Shown: positions 8,672 through 16,872 of the stretch, one piece after another
Layout: each line of letters opens with the position of its first letter
Numbering within the stretch: position 1 is the stretch's first letter
Assembly: GCA_949319575.1 (NCBI GenBank)
Contig: CASGHD010000167.1
Coordinates: 1 to 39,513 of the forward strand
Length of the DNA stretch: 39,513 nt
Source of the DNA: an uncultured Anaerolineales bacterium
Lineage (GTDB): Bacteria; Chloroflexota; Anaerolineae; Anaerolineales; Villigracilaceae
Direction: 5' to 3'
Program-made: the position numbers and the translations under genes
Notes under the pieces: model-generated
The model's database searches: none
The model's input: only the letters and a program-made list of their open reading frames with translations
What the model was told of the DNA's origin: nothing

Positions 8672-10075
8672 TTAGGCGAGTAGGCTTTTTGCAAAGGATA
8701 ACAACCTCTGTATATCCTTGTAATCGGTGACCATGCCGACCGAGATGCGCACCGCGCCGGTGGATTTGCCGTCTATGCACGCGCGGAAGTCGTCAATCGT
8801 CAGGCGATCCTCGTGACCGGGACTGGTGAAGCAGACATCCAATTCGACCCGCGAAATTTCAAGCGCAACCTCCCCGGCGCCGGGGTTACAGAAACATCCA
8901 GTTCGTAGTGAAATGTTGGAGTTGTTTGCCTGTGATTCGATAAAACGATGATCGAGAACACTGCCGTCTTTGTCGTAAAAATTGACCGTGACCGCCCCGC
9001 CTCTTCCTGCTGTGGAAGTTGGTCCGTACACCCGCACGAGGGGCGCGCCATTGCTATGTTTCAGCGCGGTGAGGTTATCCAACAACCAACCGGTCAGGCA
9101 ATGGACGCGTTCGTGGATCACATCATAGCCGATGGACTCGATATGTTTGAGTCCGATCTCGATCGCGGGGATGTTGAGGTAGTCGATCGTGCCGTCCTCG
9201 AACGCGGACGAGCCATCCGCCATGTAAAATTTATCGCCTTGCACCGACGCGACGGTGATCGTCCCGCCCGCGAACCATGGACGATGCAATTTTGCCAGCG
9301 CGGATTTTTTTGCGATCAACGCGCCCAGCCCGGTGGGATAGCCGAACATTTTATAAAACGAGATCGGCACAAAATCGGGTTTGACCTTGCCCAGGTCCAA
9401 TTTGCTGGTTGGCACGAACGCGGCGGCGTCGAGCAAAACGTCCCAGCCGTGTTTGCGGGCTTCCTCGATCCACTCAAGCGGGTGTTGCACGGAGGAGAAG
9501 TTCGATTGCGCGGGATAAGCGAACAGGTTGTGACCGCTTTCCGATGGGCGAGCCAGTTCGAGGCTGAGTTGCGAAGCGTCTGCATTCATGTCGGGCAATG
9601 CGACCGGGATGTACGTCACCTCGGCGCCGCGCGCGTGGGCGAATTCCCGAATCCCGTTGACCGAGTTGTGGTTATCGAACGTGAGCAGGTAGCGCCCGTT
9701 TGCAAATGGATACGACTCGCCGACAAGTTTCAACGCGCCGCTGGCGTTGGGCGTGAAGATGGCAAGGTATTCATCCGGGTCGGCGTTGAAGAAATGCAAC
9801 ACATATTCGCGCGCGTGTTCGATCAGTTGCGTGGCGGCAAGCGAGGTGGGGTTGGTGGAGTGCGGGTTGCCGAAGACATGCTCGGTGAGGAGTTTGTTAT
9901 GACGCCGCAATTGTGAATCGGCGTACAGCCCGCCGCCGGTGTAGTCGAGGTAGACGTGCCCGCCGAGATCGAGCCGGGAATAATCGGTGGCGCGCAGATC
10001 GTCGATGATCTTCGTGGTGGGATAGGTGGGATACGATTTCAGGAAATTGACGAACTCAAGGTCGGGTTTATCCAT
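8672..10075 (-). CDS. Molybdenum cofactor sulfurase-like PLP enzyme (class V aminotransferase fold)
   Basis: 467 residues, starting at ATG 10075 with GAGGA upstream. The sequence follows the N-terminal NifS-like domain of Moco sulfurase (MOCOS/ABA3): VYLDYTGGGLY near the start, FGNPHSTN, IFTPNASGALKLV, HNSVNGIR, YPAQSNFS, and LLDAAAFVPTSKLDL. The PLP lysine lies in FVPISFYKMFGYPTGLGAL, FEDGTI follows, and the sulfur-carrying cysteine is in RTGCFCNPGAG. Such enzymes move sulfur from cysteine to the oxo-Moco of xanthine-oxidase-type enzymes. The C-terminal MOSC domain of eukaryotic sulfurases is absent, which fits a stand-alone bacterial form. moaA at 19616 lies in the same window but not the same operon. 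General cysteine desulfurase activity is the alternative. Confidence 0.8.
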   Translation of the reverse strand: MDKPDLEFVNFLKSYPTYPTTKIIDDLRATDYSRLDLGGHVYLDYTGGGLYADSQLRRHNKLLTEHVFGNPHSTNPTSLAATQLIEHAREYVLHFFNADPDEYLAIFTPNASGALKLVGESYPFANGRYLLTFDNHNSVNGIREFAHARGAEVTYIPVALPDMNADASQLSLELARPSESGHNLFAYPAQSNFSSVQHPLEWIEEARKHGWDVLLDAAAFVPTSKLDLGKVKPDFVPISFYKMFGYPTGLGALIAKKSALAKLHRPWFAGGTITVASVQGDKFYMADGSSAFEDGTIDYLNIPAIEIGLKHIESIGYDVIHERVHCLTGWLLDNLTALKHSNGAPLVRVYGPTSTAGRGGAVTVNFYDKDGSVLDHRFIESQANNSNISLRTGCFCNPGAGEVALEISRVELDVCFTSPGHEDRLTIDDFRACIDGKSTGAVRISVGMVTDYKDIQRLLSFAKSLLA

Positions 10076-10092
10076 GTGATTTCCTCGCGGCA

Positions 10093-10100
10093 ATTATAAT
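10093..10100. promoter_or_regulatory. Overlapping divergent -10 boxes
   Basis: ATTATAAT contains TATAAT on both strands: plus 10095-10100, minus 10098-10093. The plus box ends six bases before the ATG at 10107, so the GT4 mRNA should be leaderless. The minus box puts the start about ten bases before the ATG at 10075, leaving a leader with AGGA. No good -35 is seen for either direction. Confidence 0.5.
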
Positions 10101-10106
10101 ACCCTC

Positions 10107-11114
10107 ATGCCTCGCATTTGCATTTTCCCCCGCGTGGAGGGATTTGGCGGCGTCACATCCTTTCGACTCAAATTTGAAAGCGGACTCCGCGCCCGCAATG
10201 TGGACGTGACTTACGATCTGAATCAACCAGCGGATGCCGTCCTCGTTCTCGCCGGGACGAAGAACCTGCCTCGCCTGCGTCAGGCGCGTTCGCAGGGACA
10301 GCGAATCGTCCAGCGTCTTGATGGCTTGAACTGGGTTCACCGTGTGCGTTGGTCTGGCTTGCGTTACACACTCCGCGCGATCTACGGCAATTGGAATCTT
10401 TCATTCCTTCGAAAACATCTGGCAGACAAAGTGATCTATCAAAGTCAATTCGTCAAAGGCTGGTGGGAGGATTGGTATGGCGCGGCGCGTGTTCCGTCAG
10501 CGGTGATTCTCAATGGCGTTGATTTGAATTTGTATTCCCCCGTTGGCGCGCACGAACGCCCAACGGATTGTTATCGCCTGCTCGTGGTGGAGGGAAGCCT
10601 CGCGGGCGGATTGGATTCAGGTTTATTTTACGCGGTTGATTTGGCAAAGCAGTTATCGAAGAAACATAAAATCGAACTCGTTGTCGTCGGTCGCGTGGAT
10701 GCGAGCGCGAAAAAGAAATTGGGAGAACAAAAAGATTTCCAACTCCGTTTTGTTGATTCGATGCCGCGCGAGGAGATTCCGTTTCTTGAACGCTCATCTC
10801 ATTTGCTGTTTTCTGCGGAGGTGAATCCGCCGTGCCCGAATTCGGTCATCGAAGCGCTGGCGTGCGGATTGCCTGTCGTCGGTTTCGACACCGGCTCGCT
10901 TTCCGAACTTGTGCAAGGAGATGCCGGCCGGCTTGTTGTTCACGGCGCAAACCCGTGGAAGTTGGAGCGACCAGACATCCCGTCGCTGGCGGAGGCGGCG
11001 GAGGAAGTCTTGCGTGACAATGACCGCTTCCGCAAATCCGCGCGCGAGAGGGCGGAGGTTGTGTTTGGATTGGATACAATGGTGGATGAATATTTGAAGA
11101 TGTTGTTGTCATAA
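10107..11114 (+). CDS. GT4-family glycosyltransferase
   Basis: 335 residues with a GT-B fold. The N-terminal domain starts RICIFPRVEGFGGVTSF (the nucleotide-sugar loop area) and includes RLDGLNWVHR. The C-terminal donor-binding domain has LLVVEGSLAGG, ELVVVGRVD and the EX7E-type motif within PCPNSVIEALACGLPVVGF (about residues 240-258), followed by GSLSELV. It probably transfers a sugar to a cell-surface glycan or lipid; donor and acceptor cannot be read from the sequence. It has no membrane helix. The start ATG has no Shine-Dalgarno but sits six bases from a TATAAT, so leaderless translation is likely. A second GT4 lies two genes downstream. Confidence 0.85.
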   Translation: MPRICIFPRVEGFGGVTSFRLKFESGLRARNVDVTYDLNQPADAVLVLAGTKNLPRLRQARSQGQRIVQRLDGLNWVHRVRWSGLRYTLRAIYGNWNLSFLRKHLADKVIYQSQFVKGWWEDWYGAARVPSAVILNGVDLNLYSPVGAHERPTDCYRLLVVEGSLAGGLDSGLFYAVDLAKQLSKKHKIELVVVGRVDASAKKKLGEQKDFQLRFVDSMPREEIPFLERSSHLLFSAEVNPPCPNSVIEALACGLPVVGFDTGSLSELVQGDAGRLVVHGANPWKLERPDIPSLAEAAEEVLRDNDRFRKSARERAEVVFGLDTMVDEYLKMLLS

Positions 11115-11117
11115 GAC

Positions 11118-11158
11118 GGACGATGGACGATAGACCGTTGACCATACGTCCATCGTCC
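11118..11158. repeat. GGACGATGGAC inverted repeat
   Basis: A perfect 11-bp inverted repeat GGACGATGGAC (11118-11128) / GTCCATCGTCC (11148-11158) with a 19-nt loop, just after the GT4 stop. It has no T tract. The simple wording suggests a dispersed palindromic repeat; a Rho-independent stop is less likely. Confidence 0.55.
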
Positions 11159-11211
11159 ATTATCTATGGTCAGCGGCGAATCAGAAGATTCCAGAAACAG
11201 GAGAACCCTCA

Positions 11212-11643
11212 ATGACGAACGAAGAAATCATCGCTTTCCTGAAAAAACATTTGCAATCCATTCAGGAGAACGACACAAAAATGTATAACGAAACCACCGC
11301 CGAGGATTTGACTCTCTACGAGTGGTGGATCACGCCGCATCGCATTGACGGGCTTCCCTTCCATGAATTTATGATGTCGTCCAACGCGGAACGTGGCACG
11401 GTCTTCGGCGCGGATGCGAAGGGGAAATCTACCACTCGATTCGATCTCTCGAACCTGCATGTTCAACGCTATGGCGACACCGCGATTGCAAGTTATACGT
11501 TGCTCATCAGCACAGCATCAGCGGAGGGAGTGAAGGTCGCGTCTCACAACGAAAGCCGTGTGATGGTGAAGTTGGACGGCGCGTGGAAAGTTGTCCATGC
11601 GCACAAGTCCCCCGCGTGGCAGGCTCCGCATATTCCATCATGA
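11212..11643 (+). CDS. NTF2-like / DUF4440-type small protein
   Basis: 143 residues, ATG at 11212 with CAGGAG upstream. It shows the cone-shaped NTF2/SnoaL pattern: an N-terminal helix (EEIIAFLKKHLQSIQENDTK), a central region with YEWWITPHRIDGLPFHEFM, then beta strands ending in RVMVKLDGAWKVVHAHKSPAW, typical of DUF4440 or CaMKII-association-domain proteins. These either form small enzymes or dimerisation modules; no catalytic residues can be assigned. The stop TGA overlaps the ATG of the next gene (ATGA), so the two are translationally coupled. A link to glycan synthesis is suggested only by this position. Confidence 0.75.
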   Translation: MTNEEIIAFLKKHLQSIQENDTKMYNETTAEDLTLYEWWITPHRIDGLPFHEFMMSSNAERGTVFGADAKGKSTTRFDLSNLHVQRYGDTAIASYTLLISTASAEGVKVASHNESRVMVKLDGAWKVVHAHKSPAWQAPHIPS

Positions 11644-12725
11644 ACCGATTCGCTGGCAAACTTGCCCTGCAACAACGCGCGCTTCCCACGTATCGCGCTC
11701 CGTTCTTTGACCTGCTCGCCTCGCGTTGCGACGGCGGGATGAGCCTGTTCACCGGGGTGCCGCGTGCGAGTGAGGGAATCACTACAACAGGCGAGTTACA
11801 AGTTGCGAGTTACAAGTTGGGAAAAAACATCCACCTCTTCGGCGGTCCGCTTTATCTTTGCTATCAACAAGGATTGCTCAACTGGCTCGAAGAATGGAAT
11901 CCCGACGCGCTGATCGTGGAAGCCAACCCGCGTTATCTTTCCACCTCTTCCGCTGTAAATTGGATGCACGCGCAAGATAAGCCGGTCATCGGCTGGGGAC
12001 TTGGCGCGCCGCCGGTCAGCGGATTTCGAGAACAGAGGAGGATTAGTTTCCTCCGTCAATTCGACGCGCTGATCGCGTACAGTCAACGCGGCGCGGATGA
12101 ATACGCCGACCTGGGCTTTCCGCTCGATCGTATTTTCGTCGCGCATAATTCCGTCTCGCCTTCGCCAACGTGGGAAATGCCTCAGCGACCCTTGACCTTC
12201 GACCTTCAACCTGTAATTCTTTTCGTGGGCCGTTTGCAACTCCGCAAGAATGTGGACTTGTTACTCGGCGCGTGCGCGGAGATTCAAAATATACGGCTGG
12301 TCATCGTCGGCGATGGACCGGAGCGGGAGGAATTTGAATCGCTCGCGGCTGAAATTTACCCATCCGCGGAATTTGTAGGGGCGAAACATGGCGAGGAGTT
12401 GGCAATCTATTTTGCCGAAGCAGACCTGTTCGTCCTGCCGGGCACCGGGGGGTTAGCCGTGCAGGAGGCGATGAGTCACGGCTTGCCGGTCATCGTGGCG
12501 CAGGGAGACGGCACGCAGGATGACCTGGTACGCGAAGGGAATGGATGGCAGGTTCCGCCCGATGATCTCGACGCGCTGGTCGCCGCAATGAAAGACGCGC
12601 TATCGGATGTAGCGCGCCTGCGACGGATGGGGGAAGAGTCGTTTCGGATCGCGAGGGAGGAGATCAATATCGAAAGAATGGCGGATGTGTTCGCGGCCGC
12701 GCTGAACGCGCTAACCGTCAAATGA
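11640..12725 (+). CDS. GT4-family glycosyltransferase (second)
   Basis: 361 residues. ATG 11640 overlaps the upstream stop by ATGA. This start (MNRFAGKLALQQRALPTYR) matches the usual GT4 opening; the open frame further upstream belongs to the NTF2-like gene in another phase. The donor-binding domain shows PVILFVGRLQLRKNVDLLL, LVIVGDGPEREEFE, FVGAKHGEEL and the EX7E-type motif in VLPGTGGLAVQEAMSHGLP (about 265-284), then GTQDDLV. It is likely a cytoplasmic or membrane-associated sugar transferase; the substrate is unknown. Two segments (around 11791 and 12194) are coded by short tandem repeats and are probably recent in-frame additions. Its 3' end overlaps the convergent STAS gene by 15 bp. 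Confidence 0.85.
   Translation: MNRFAGKLALQQRALPTYRAPFFDLLASRCDGGMSLFTGVPRASEGITTTGELQVASYKLGKNIHLFGGPLYLCYQQGLLNWLEEWNPDALIVEANPRYLSTSSAVNWMHAQDKPVIGWGLGAPPVSGFREQRRISFLRQFDALIAYSQRGADEYADLGFPLDRIFVAHNSVSPSPTWEMPQRPLTFDLQPVILFVGRLQLRKNVDLLLGACAEIQNIRLVIVGDGPEREEFESLAAEIYPSAEFVGAKHGEELAIYFAEADLFVLPGTGGLAVQEAMSHGLPVIVAQGDGTQDDLVREGNGWQVPPDDLDALVAAMKDALSDVARLRRMGEESFRIAREEINIERMADVFAAALNALTVK
11791..11818. repeat. 14-bp tandem repeat inside GT4 gene
   Basis: GCGAGTTACAAGTT occurs twice, exact and back to back (11791-11804, 11805-11818), encoding GELQVASYKL. The total of 28 bp is not a multiple of 3, so the second unit is read in a different phase from the first, yet no stop is created. A related patch, GACCTTC twice in tandem, lies at 12194-12207 in the same gene. 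Confidence 0.75.
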
Positions 12726-13112
12726 TTGGAGCGCCTCTTCCATGTTATTGTAGACCGGTATGTTTTGCACAAAGCCGGTAATGTTCAGGATGTAATAGAT
12801 CTGCGGGTTCGAGCAGATCATTTTAAAGTATGGAGACTTGTATTGTTCCTTCTCGTGTCTGTTGATCGTCTCAGCATCGCGCGGCGGGGTGAACAGTTTG
12901 AACGCGCCTTGAATGCCGCGCAAGCCCGCGCTGGATAACACATCCAGACCGGAGGTGTCTAACACGAGATGCCGCGCCCCATCTTCGTACGCCTGTCTGA
13001 CCGCATCCAGTAACTGGTGTTCGGTCGCGCCGTGCAGGTGACCGGCGAGATCCAAAATTGTCACCGAAGCATTGCCCTGCACATGCGAAGTTGAGATCGT
13101 CAGTTCGCTCAT
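12711..13112 (-). CDS. STAS-domain protein, anti-sigma factor antagonist-like
   Basis: 133 residues, ATG 13112 with GAGGAGA upstream. A STAS fold of the SpoIIAA/RsbV type is visible: VTILDLAGHLHGATEHQL (about 17-34), then LVLDTSGLDVLSSAGLRGI (about 49-67). In the latter the serine preceding AG is the classic phosphorylation site for an anti-sigma kinase. A longer than usual insertion with charged residues follows (PPRDAETINRHEKEQYKSPY), then a C-terminal INITGFVQNI-like helix pair typical of the family. No RsbW-like kinase is adjacent, so the partner is elsewhere. It lies three bases upstream of comEC on the same strand only in coordinates: comEC is transcribed before it, so both may form one transcript. 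Confidence 0.85.
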   Translation of the reverse strand: MSELTISTSHVQGNASVTILDLAGHLHGATEHQLLDAVRQAYEDGARHLVLDTSGLDVLSSAGLRGIQGAFKLFTPPRDAETINRHEKEQYKSPYFKMICSNPQIYYILNITGFVQNIPVYNNMEEALQSFDG

Positions 13113-13115
13113 GGT

Positions 13116-15533
13116 TCATTCTCCTCGATTCCGTTCCACGTTCACCCACATTTGCTCGCCGTTGGTGGTGATCTCGATCCAGCCGTTCTGATCGGTGCGC
13201 AACAACTCATGATCTTGGATCGCCACTAGCGTTTCATCGTCCGGCATCCCGTTCTCGTCGCCGGCGGCAACGTTCAACACGATCAACTCCGGGTTGAGAT
13301 TCACGATCCATTCCGGCGGGTTGGAGGGAGCATATCCCGAGTCTGCCAGCGATAGCGCGCTCACGGGTCCAACCGACAGACCGTCGCGCAGTTCGGCGAT
13401 GGCTTCGAAACTCATGCCGATGGGCAATACCGCGCGGAAGTTCTGCCACTCTATTAATAACACCGAACCGCGCGCGCCCGTTGTGAGCGCTCGCAACGTG
13501 GCGCCGTCGCCGAGGTCGAGCGTGTGATTCGTTTCCGCGAATGTCACAGGGATGGCTTGCAGGGTGAGGTATTCGTACAACACGCGCGAGGAAAACGATC
13601 CCTGTCGGTTGCCGCTCCACAACACATTATCGGGCTTGTAGCGTTCGAGCGCGCGCGGCAGTGACGCGACCTGCTCCTCGTCCGTGTTGGCGACGATGAG
13701 CCAGTCGAGCGAGCGGTCGAAAGCGGAGACGCGCCTGCCAAGTTCGTCTGACAGGATTGTTACACTGGGTCCGCCGTTGATGAGGATGTTCTTGCCCGTC
13801 GGCGTTTTAATGAGGACGGCATCCGCCGAGCCGACATCGAGGAAGGTGATGTGCAGGAGTCTGTCTGGGACAGAGGACGCCGCGCGCCAGACGAGGAGCA
13901 GGGCGATCGTCAACAGGACGATTGCGCTTCCCGCGCCAAGTGTGCCTGCCTTTGCCCGTAGGGTGTGGATCCGCTCCCGAAGGGCAGACCAGTTGAAGGT
14001 TAGGGAAAGAAGCGCGATGTAGAACAGGAGAACGAACACGAAAGAGAAATCCCCCAGAAAGATCGTCCCGCGTGGAATGCGGTCGAAGAGTTCAACGACG
14101 CGGATGGTGTACAGCGCGAACGGGTAGGCAACCCACGCCGCGAGTTGACCCAGCGGCAACCAGATCAGGCTGAGGAGCGCCGCGACTCCGCCGAGGATCA
14201 TCACCGCTGGTTGCGCCGGCAGGATGAACGGGTTGGCGAGGAACGAAACGAGCGAGATGCGTTGGAAGTGATATGCCATGATGGGAATGGTGGTGAGTTG
14301 GGCGGCGAAAGTGAGGAGGACAAAATCTGAAAGAGGTTGGGTGATTTTTTCGACAGTGGTTGCGCCAAGAAAGCGATGCAGGAGATTCGACGCAGCCTGT
14401 GAAAAAGGCTCGGCGTAGAGGATGAGACCCAGCGTGGCAAAGAACGAGAGCTGGAAGCCGACGTCCCAAATATACAACGGATTCCACGCGCACATCAACA
14501 TTGCCACGGCGAGCAGGGTGTTCATGGCAAATTGCCGACGCCCGATCTGCCGCGCGAACAGCGCAAAAGTCCCCATGATTGCGGCGCGCACTACTGCCGC
14601 GTCGCCTCCGACGAGCAAGGTGTAAAAGATGATCCCGAACACGGCAAGCGCCGACCCCCAGCGCGGACCGAAGAAGCGGCTGAACAATGTGAAGAAAATC
14701 CCCGCAATGATGCTGATGTTGAAGCCCGAGATGGCGATAATATGCGCGGTGCCGGTGTTCTTGAATGCGCCTTGCAGTTCTTTGGTGAGTCCCGTATCCA
14801 CGCCGAGGAGGATGCCCGCCAGCAGGGACGATTCGGGGTCGGGGAAGATGCGGTAAATGTTGGCGAGCGATTTTTCCTTGAGGGCGTAGAGCGCGGCGGA
14901 GAAAATGTTGCCGCCATTGCCAGGCAGGACTGTTACCTCCGCGTTGGACATGTAGGAGTGGATGTTTTGCGCGGCAAGGTAATCGCGGTACGAGAAGTCT
15001 TCGTTTTCAGGCGGGGTTTTGAGCTTGCCGCGCAGGCGGATAATTTCGCCGTAGTGAAAGACCTGGTTGGCATCCACACGCGCGAGGAGCAAACCATCGG
15101 CTTCGAGATCGCCGTCGCCGGTGTCGACGGCGGTCACTTGCAAGCGGAGGTTGGTGTACGAGTCGCGGTAATCGGGCGGCTCGATGAGATAACCGGTCAT
15201 GAGCAAATCGTAATTGCGATCGTTGTAGAAGGCGATATGGAACGCGTCGAAGTTGGGAACCGAATATTGGTAGCGGGCTGAACCGAGGAAGAGGGAGGCG
15301 AAAAGGATGAAGGAGAACGGGGAGAGGAAAGGTGAATGATGAAGACGGGTGATGATGATTCGGGCGAGGATGGCGAGAAGAATGAAGAGGAGAGCAAGCC
15401 CAAACCAAATCCAAATCGGCAGGGAGAGATACCTGGCGAGCGCAATCCCCCCAAGGAAAGCGAGCGACACCCACACCAACGGAAGGTGCGTTGACAAGTA
15501 TGCTTGAGCGCGACTCAGCGTTGAGGTTTGCAT
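13116..15533 (-). CDS. comEC: ComEC/Rec2-type DNA uptake channel with degenerate metallo-beta-lactamase domain
   Basis: 805 residues from ATG 15533. Two or three membrane helices come first, then the DUF4131 OB-like domain (LIEPPDYRDSYTNLRLQV, RGKLKTPPENEDFSYRDYLAAQNI). The Competence domain follows with about eight helices and the family signatures AIISGFNISIIAGIFF and GGDAAVVRAAIMG. The C-terminal third is the beta-lactamase-like domain (ITFLDVGSADAVLIKTPTGK, ILINGG). In active ComEC the next motif is HPHADH; here the matching place reads VANTDEEQ, so the metal ligands are gone and nuclease activity is unlikely. The protein should sit in the inner membrane and import single-stranded DNA during transformation. 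No other com gene is in view. An in-frame TTG at 15575 is a poorer start. Confidence 0.9.
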   Translation of the reverse strand: MQTSTLSRAQAYLSTHLPLVWVSLAFLGGIALARYLSLPIWIWFGLALLFILLAILARIIITRLHHSPFLSPFSFILFASLFLGSARYQYSVPNFDAFHIAFYNDRNYDLLMTGYLIEPPDYRDSYTNLRLQVTAVDTGDGDLEADGLLLARVDANQVFHYGEIIRLRGKLKTPPENEDFSYRDYLAAQNIHSYMSNAEVTVLPGNGGNIFSAALYALKEKSLANIYRIFPDPESSLLAGILLGVDTGLTKELQGAFKNTGTAHIIAISGFNISIIAGIFFTLFSRFFGPRWGSALAVFGIIFYTLLVGGDAAVVRAAIMGTFALFARQIGRRQFAMNTLLAVAMLMCAWNPLYIWDVGFQLSFFATLGLILYAEPFSQAASNLLHRFLGATTVEKITQPLSDFVLLTFAAQLTTIPIMAYHFQRISLVSFLANPFILPAQPAVMILGGVAALLSLIWLPLGQLAAWVAYPFALYTIRVVELFDRIPRGTIFLGDFSFVFVLLFYIALLSLTFNWSALRERIHTLRAKAGTLGAGSAIVLLTIALLLVWRAASSVPDRLLHITFLDVGSADAVLIKTPTGKNILINGGPSVTILSDELGRRVSAFDRSLDWLIVANTDEEQVASLPRALERYKPDNVLWSGNRQGSFSSRVLYEYLTLQAIPVTFAETNHTLDLGDGATLRALTTGARGSVLLIEWQNFRAVLPIGMSFEAIAELRDGLSVGPVSALSLADSGYAPSNPPEWIVNLNPELIVLNVAAGDENGMPDDETLVAIQDHELLRTDQNGWIEITTNGEQMWVNVERNRGE

Positions 15534-15542
15534 TCTGTTCGC

Positions 15543-15576
15543 ATCATAGCATAATTTGAATGGGGGAGGATACAAT
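15543..15576. promoter_or_regulatory. Divergent -10 boxes between comEC and the GT87-like gene
   Basis: Minus strand TATGAT (15548-15543) ends nine bases before the comEC ATG at 15533. Plus strand TACAAT (15571-15576) ends eight bases before the ATG at 15585. Neither start has a convincing ribosome-binding site, so both mRNAs may be leaderless or nearly so. -35 boxes are not clear. Confidence 0.4.
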
Positions 15577-15584
15577 CAACGCGC

Positions 15585-16718
15585 ATGAAACGAATCGCTC
15601 TCACGAGTACGCTGGGGATCGTCACGCTTGGGGTCATGTTGGCGGTCGCATGGTTCGCGCCGCTTCCGCTCGAACCGTTCCTTGATTTTCAAGTGCTCTA
15701 CCGGGCAGATACCGGGCTCCTGCGCGGCATCCCGTTGTATGACCTGGCAAGCCAGGAGCAGATGGTGGCAAACGATCTTGGCGTCGCTGTAGAGCAGGTA
15801 TTCGTCCTGCCTTATCCATATCCGCCGTGGTACGCGCTGGCAACCCTGCCTCTTGCCCTGCTTCCCATTCCGATTGCTGTGCGGATGTGGTTCATGCTCA
15901 ACGCCGCCATGCTCATGCTCTCGGTCTGGTGCATCACGCATGGATGGACCCCCCGTTCGCGCCTGATTTCGTTTGTTCTGGCTCCCTTATTTTTCCCCAG
16001 CCTGGGGGCGCTGATGGTTGGGCAATACGTTTTCCCTACCATGTTGGGGATGGCAATGACGGTCTATGCCCTGCGCCAGAAGAATGTGACGGTCCTCGCC
16101 CTGGGCATGGCATTAGCGACGTTCAAGCCGCACGTGGGAGGATTCGTCTTGCTTGCAGTGGTTGTCCACCTCTGGATGCGCCGCGACGATTTCGCTGTGC
16201 GCGCGTTGAAGAGCGTCGCTGTGACCGGCGTGTTTCTATTTGTCATCGGGTTTCTCGCGGATGGGAACTGGGTGACCAAGTACTGGGGGTCGCTCTTCGC
16301 GTTCAAGGGGGTGTCGGGGTGCAGGATGTGCGTCAGCCTGCCAATGGCGATCACCACGCTGGGCGGTTTTGGATTCGATCAGGCGTTCCTTGTGTCGCTC
16401 GCGTTGTTGGTCGGTTTTGTTGTTCTGCTTGCGCGCGTGTTTCCTCAATTGAACGATGGCAGGCTGGTGGCTTTGTTTGCGTGCATGGCGTTACTCGTGA
16501 ACCCCTACCTGCAAAATTATGACTTTGCCTTCGCGTGGATTCCGCTGATGGCGTGCGTGGGTTTTGCGCGTTCGCGCGTCGCGCGGCTCGCCGCCCTGTT
16601 GGCATTCATTCTCCCATGGATCGGTTTTTCGCTATGGGGGCGCGGCGGAGACTTTACACTACTGATTTCGACGGCGATATTGATGGGCGCATTGATGATG
16701 GATATTGAGAAGGAATAG
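15585..16718 (+). CDS. Polytopic membrane protein, DUF2029/GT87-like glycosyltransferase
   Basis: 377 residues with about nine hydrophobic helices spread over the whole length. The first loop has LDFQVLYRADTGLLRG followed by LYDL, and PYPYPPWYAL precedes the next helix. This layout and the later LALATFKPHVGGFVL motif (approximate wording of residues 170-190) fit DUF2029/GT87 enzymes. These use polyprenyl-phosphate-linked mannose to build envelope glycans on the outer face of the membrane; the acidic residue in the first loop is the expected catalytic position. The substrate here is not known. It is monocistronic and divergent from comEC. Codon use looks like that of its neighbours. Confidence 0.7.
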   Translation: MKRIALTSTLGIVTLGVMLAVAWFAPLPLEPFLDFQVLYRADTGLLRGIPLYDLASQEQMVANDLGVAVEQVFVLPYPYPPWYALATLPLALLPIPIAVRMWFMLNAAMLMLSVWCITHGWTPRSRLISFVLAPLFFPSLGALMVGQYVFPTMLGMAMTVYALRQKNVTVLALGMALATFKPHVGGFVLLAVVVHLWMRRDDFAVRALKSVAVTGVFLFVIGFLADGNWVTKYWGSLFAFKGVSGCRMCVSLPMAITTLGGFGFDQAFLVSLALLVGFVVLLARVFPQLNDGRLVALFACMALLVNPYLQNYDFAFAWIPLMACVGFARSRVARLAALLAFILPWIGFSLWGRGGDFTLLISTAILMGALMMDIEKE

Positions 16719-16782
16719 GGGCGGATCTGTTCACCCCCACGAAATTAGGGAGTGACGAAACAAGTGTGTAAAAAACCTCTTT

Positions 16783-16842
16783 GCCACATATGACGCTGAG
16801 AGCGTAGAGAGAAAATCTCAAAATCTCTGCGCGCTCTGTGGC
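16783..16842. repeat. GCCACA...TGTGGC palindromic repeat downstream of GT87-like gene
   Basis: Inverted ends GCCACA (16783-16788) and TGTGGC (16837-16842). An outer pair TGTAA/TTACA extends the stem. The core reads ACGCTGAGAGCGTAGAGAG then AATCTCTGCGCGCTC. It is the same family as 4015-4080. It lies between convergent genes. Confidence 0.5.
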
Positions 16843-16872
16843 CTTACACGCCAGAATAGCTATTCCCCGAAA

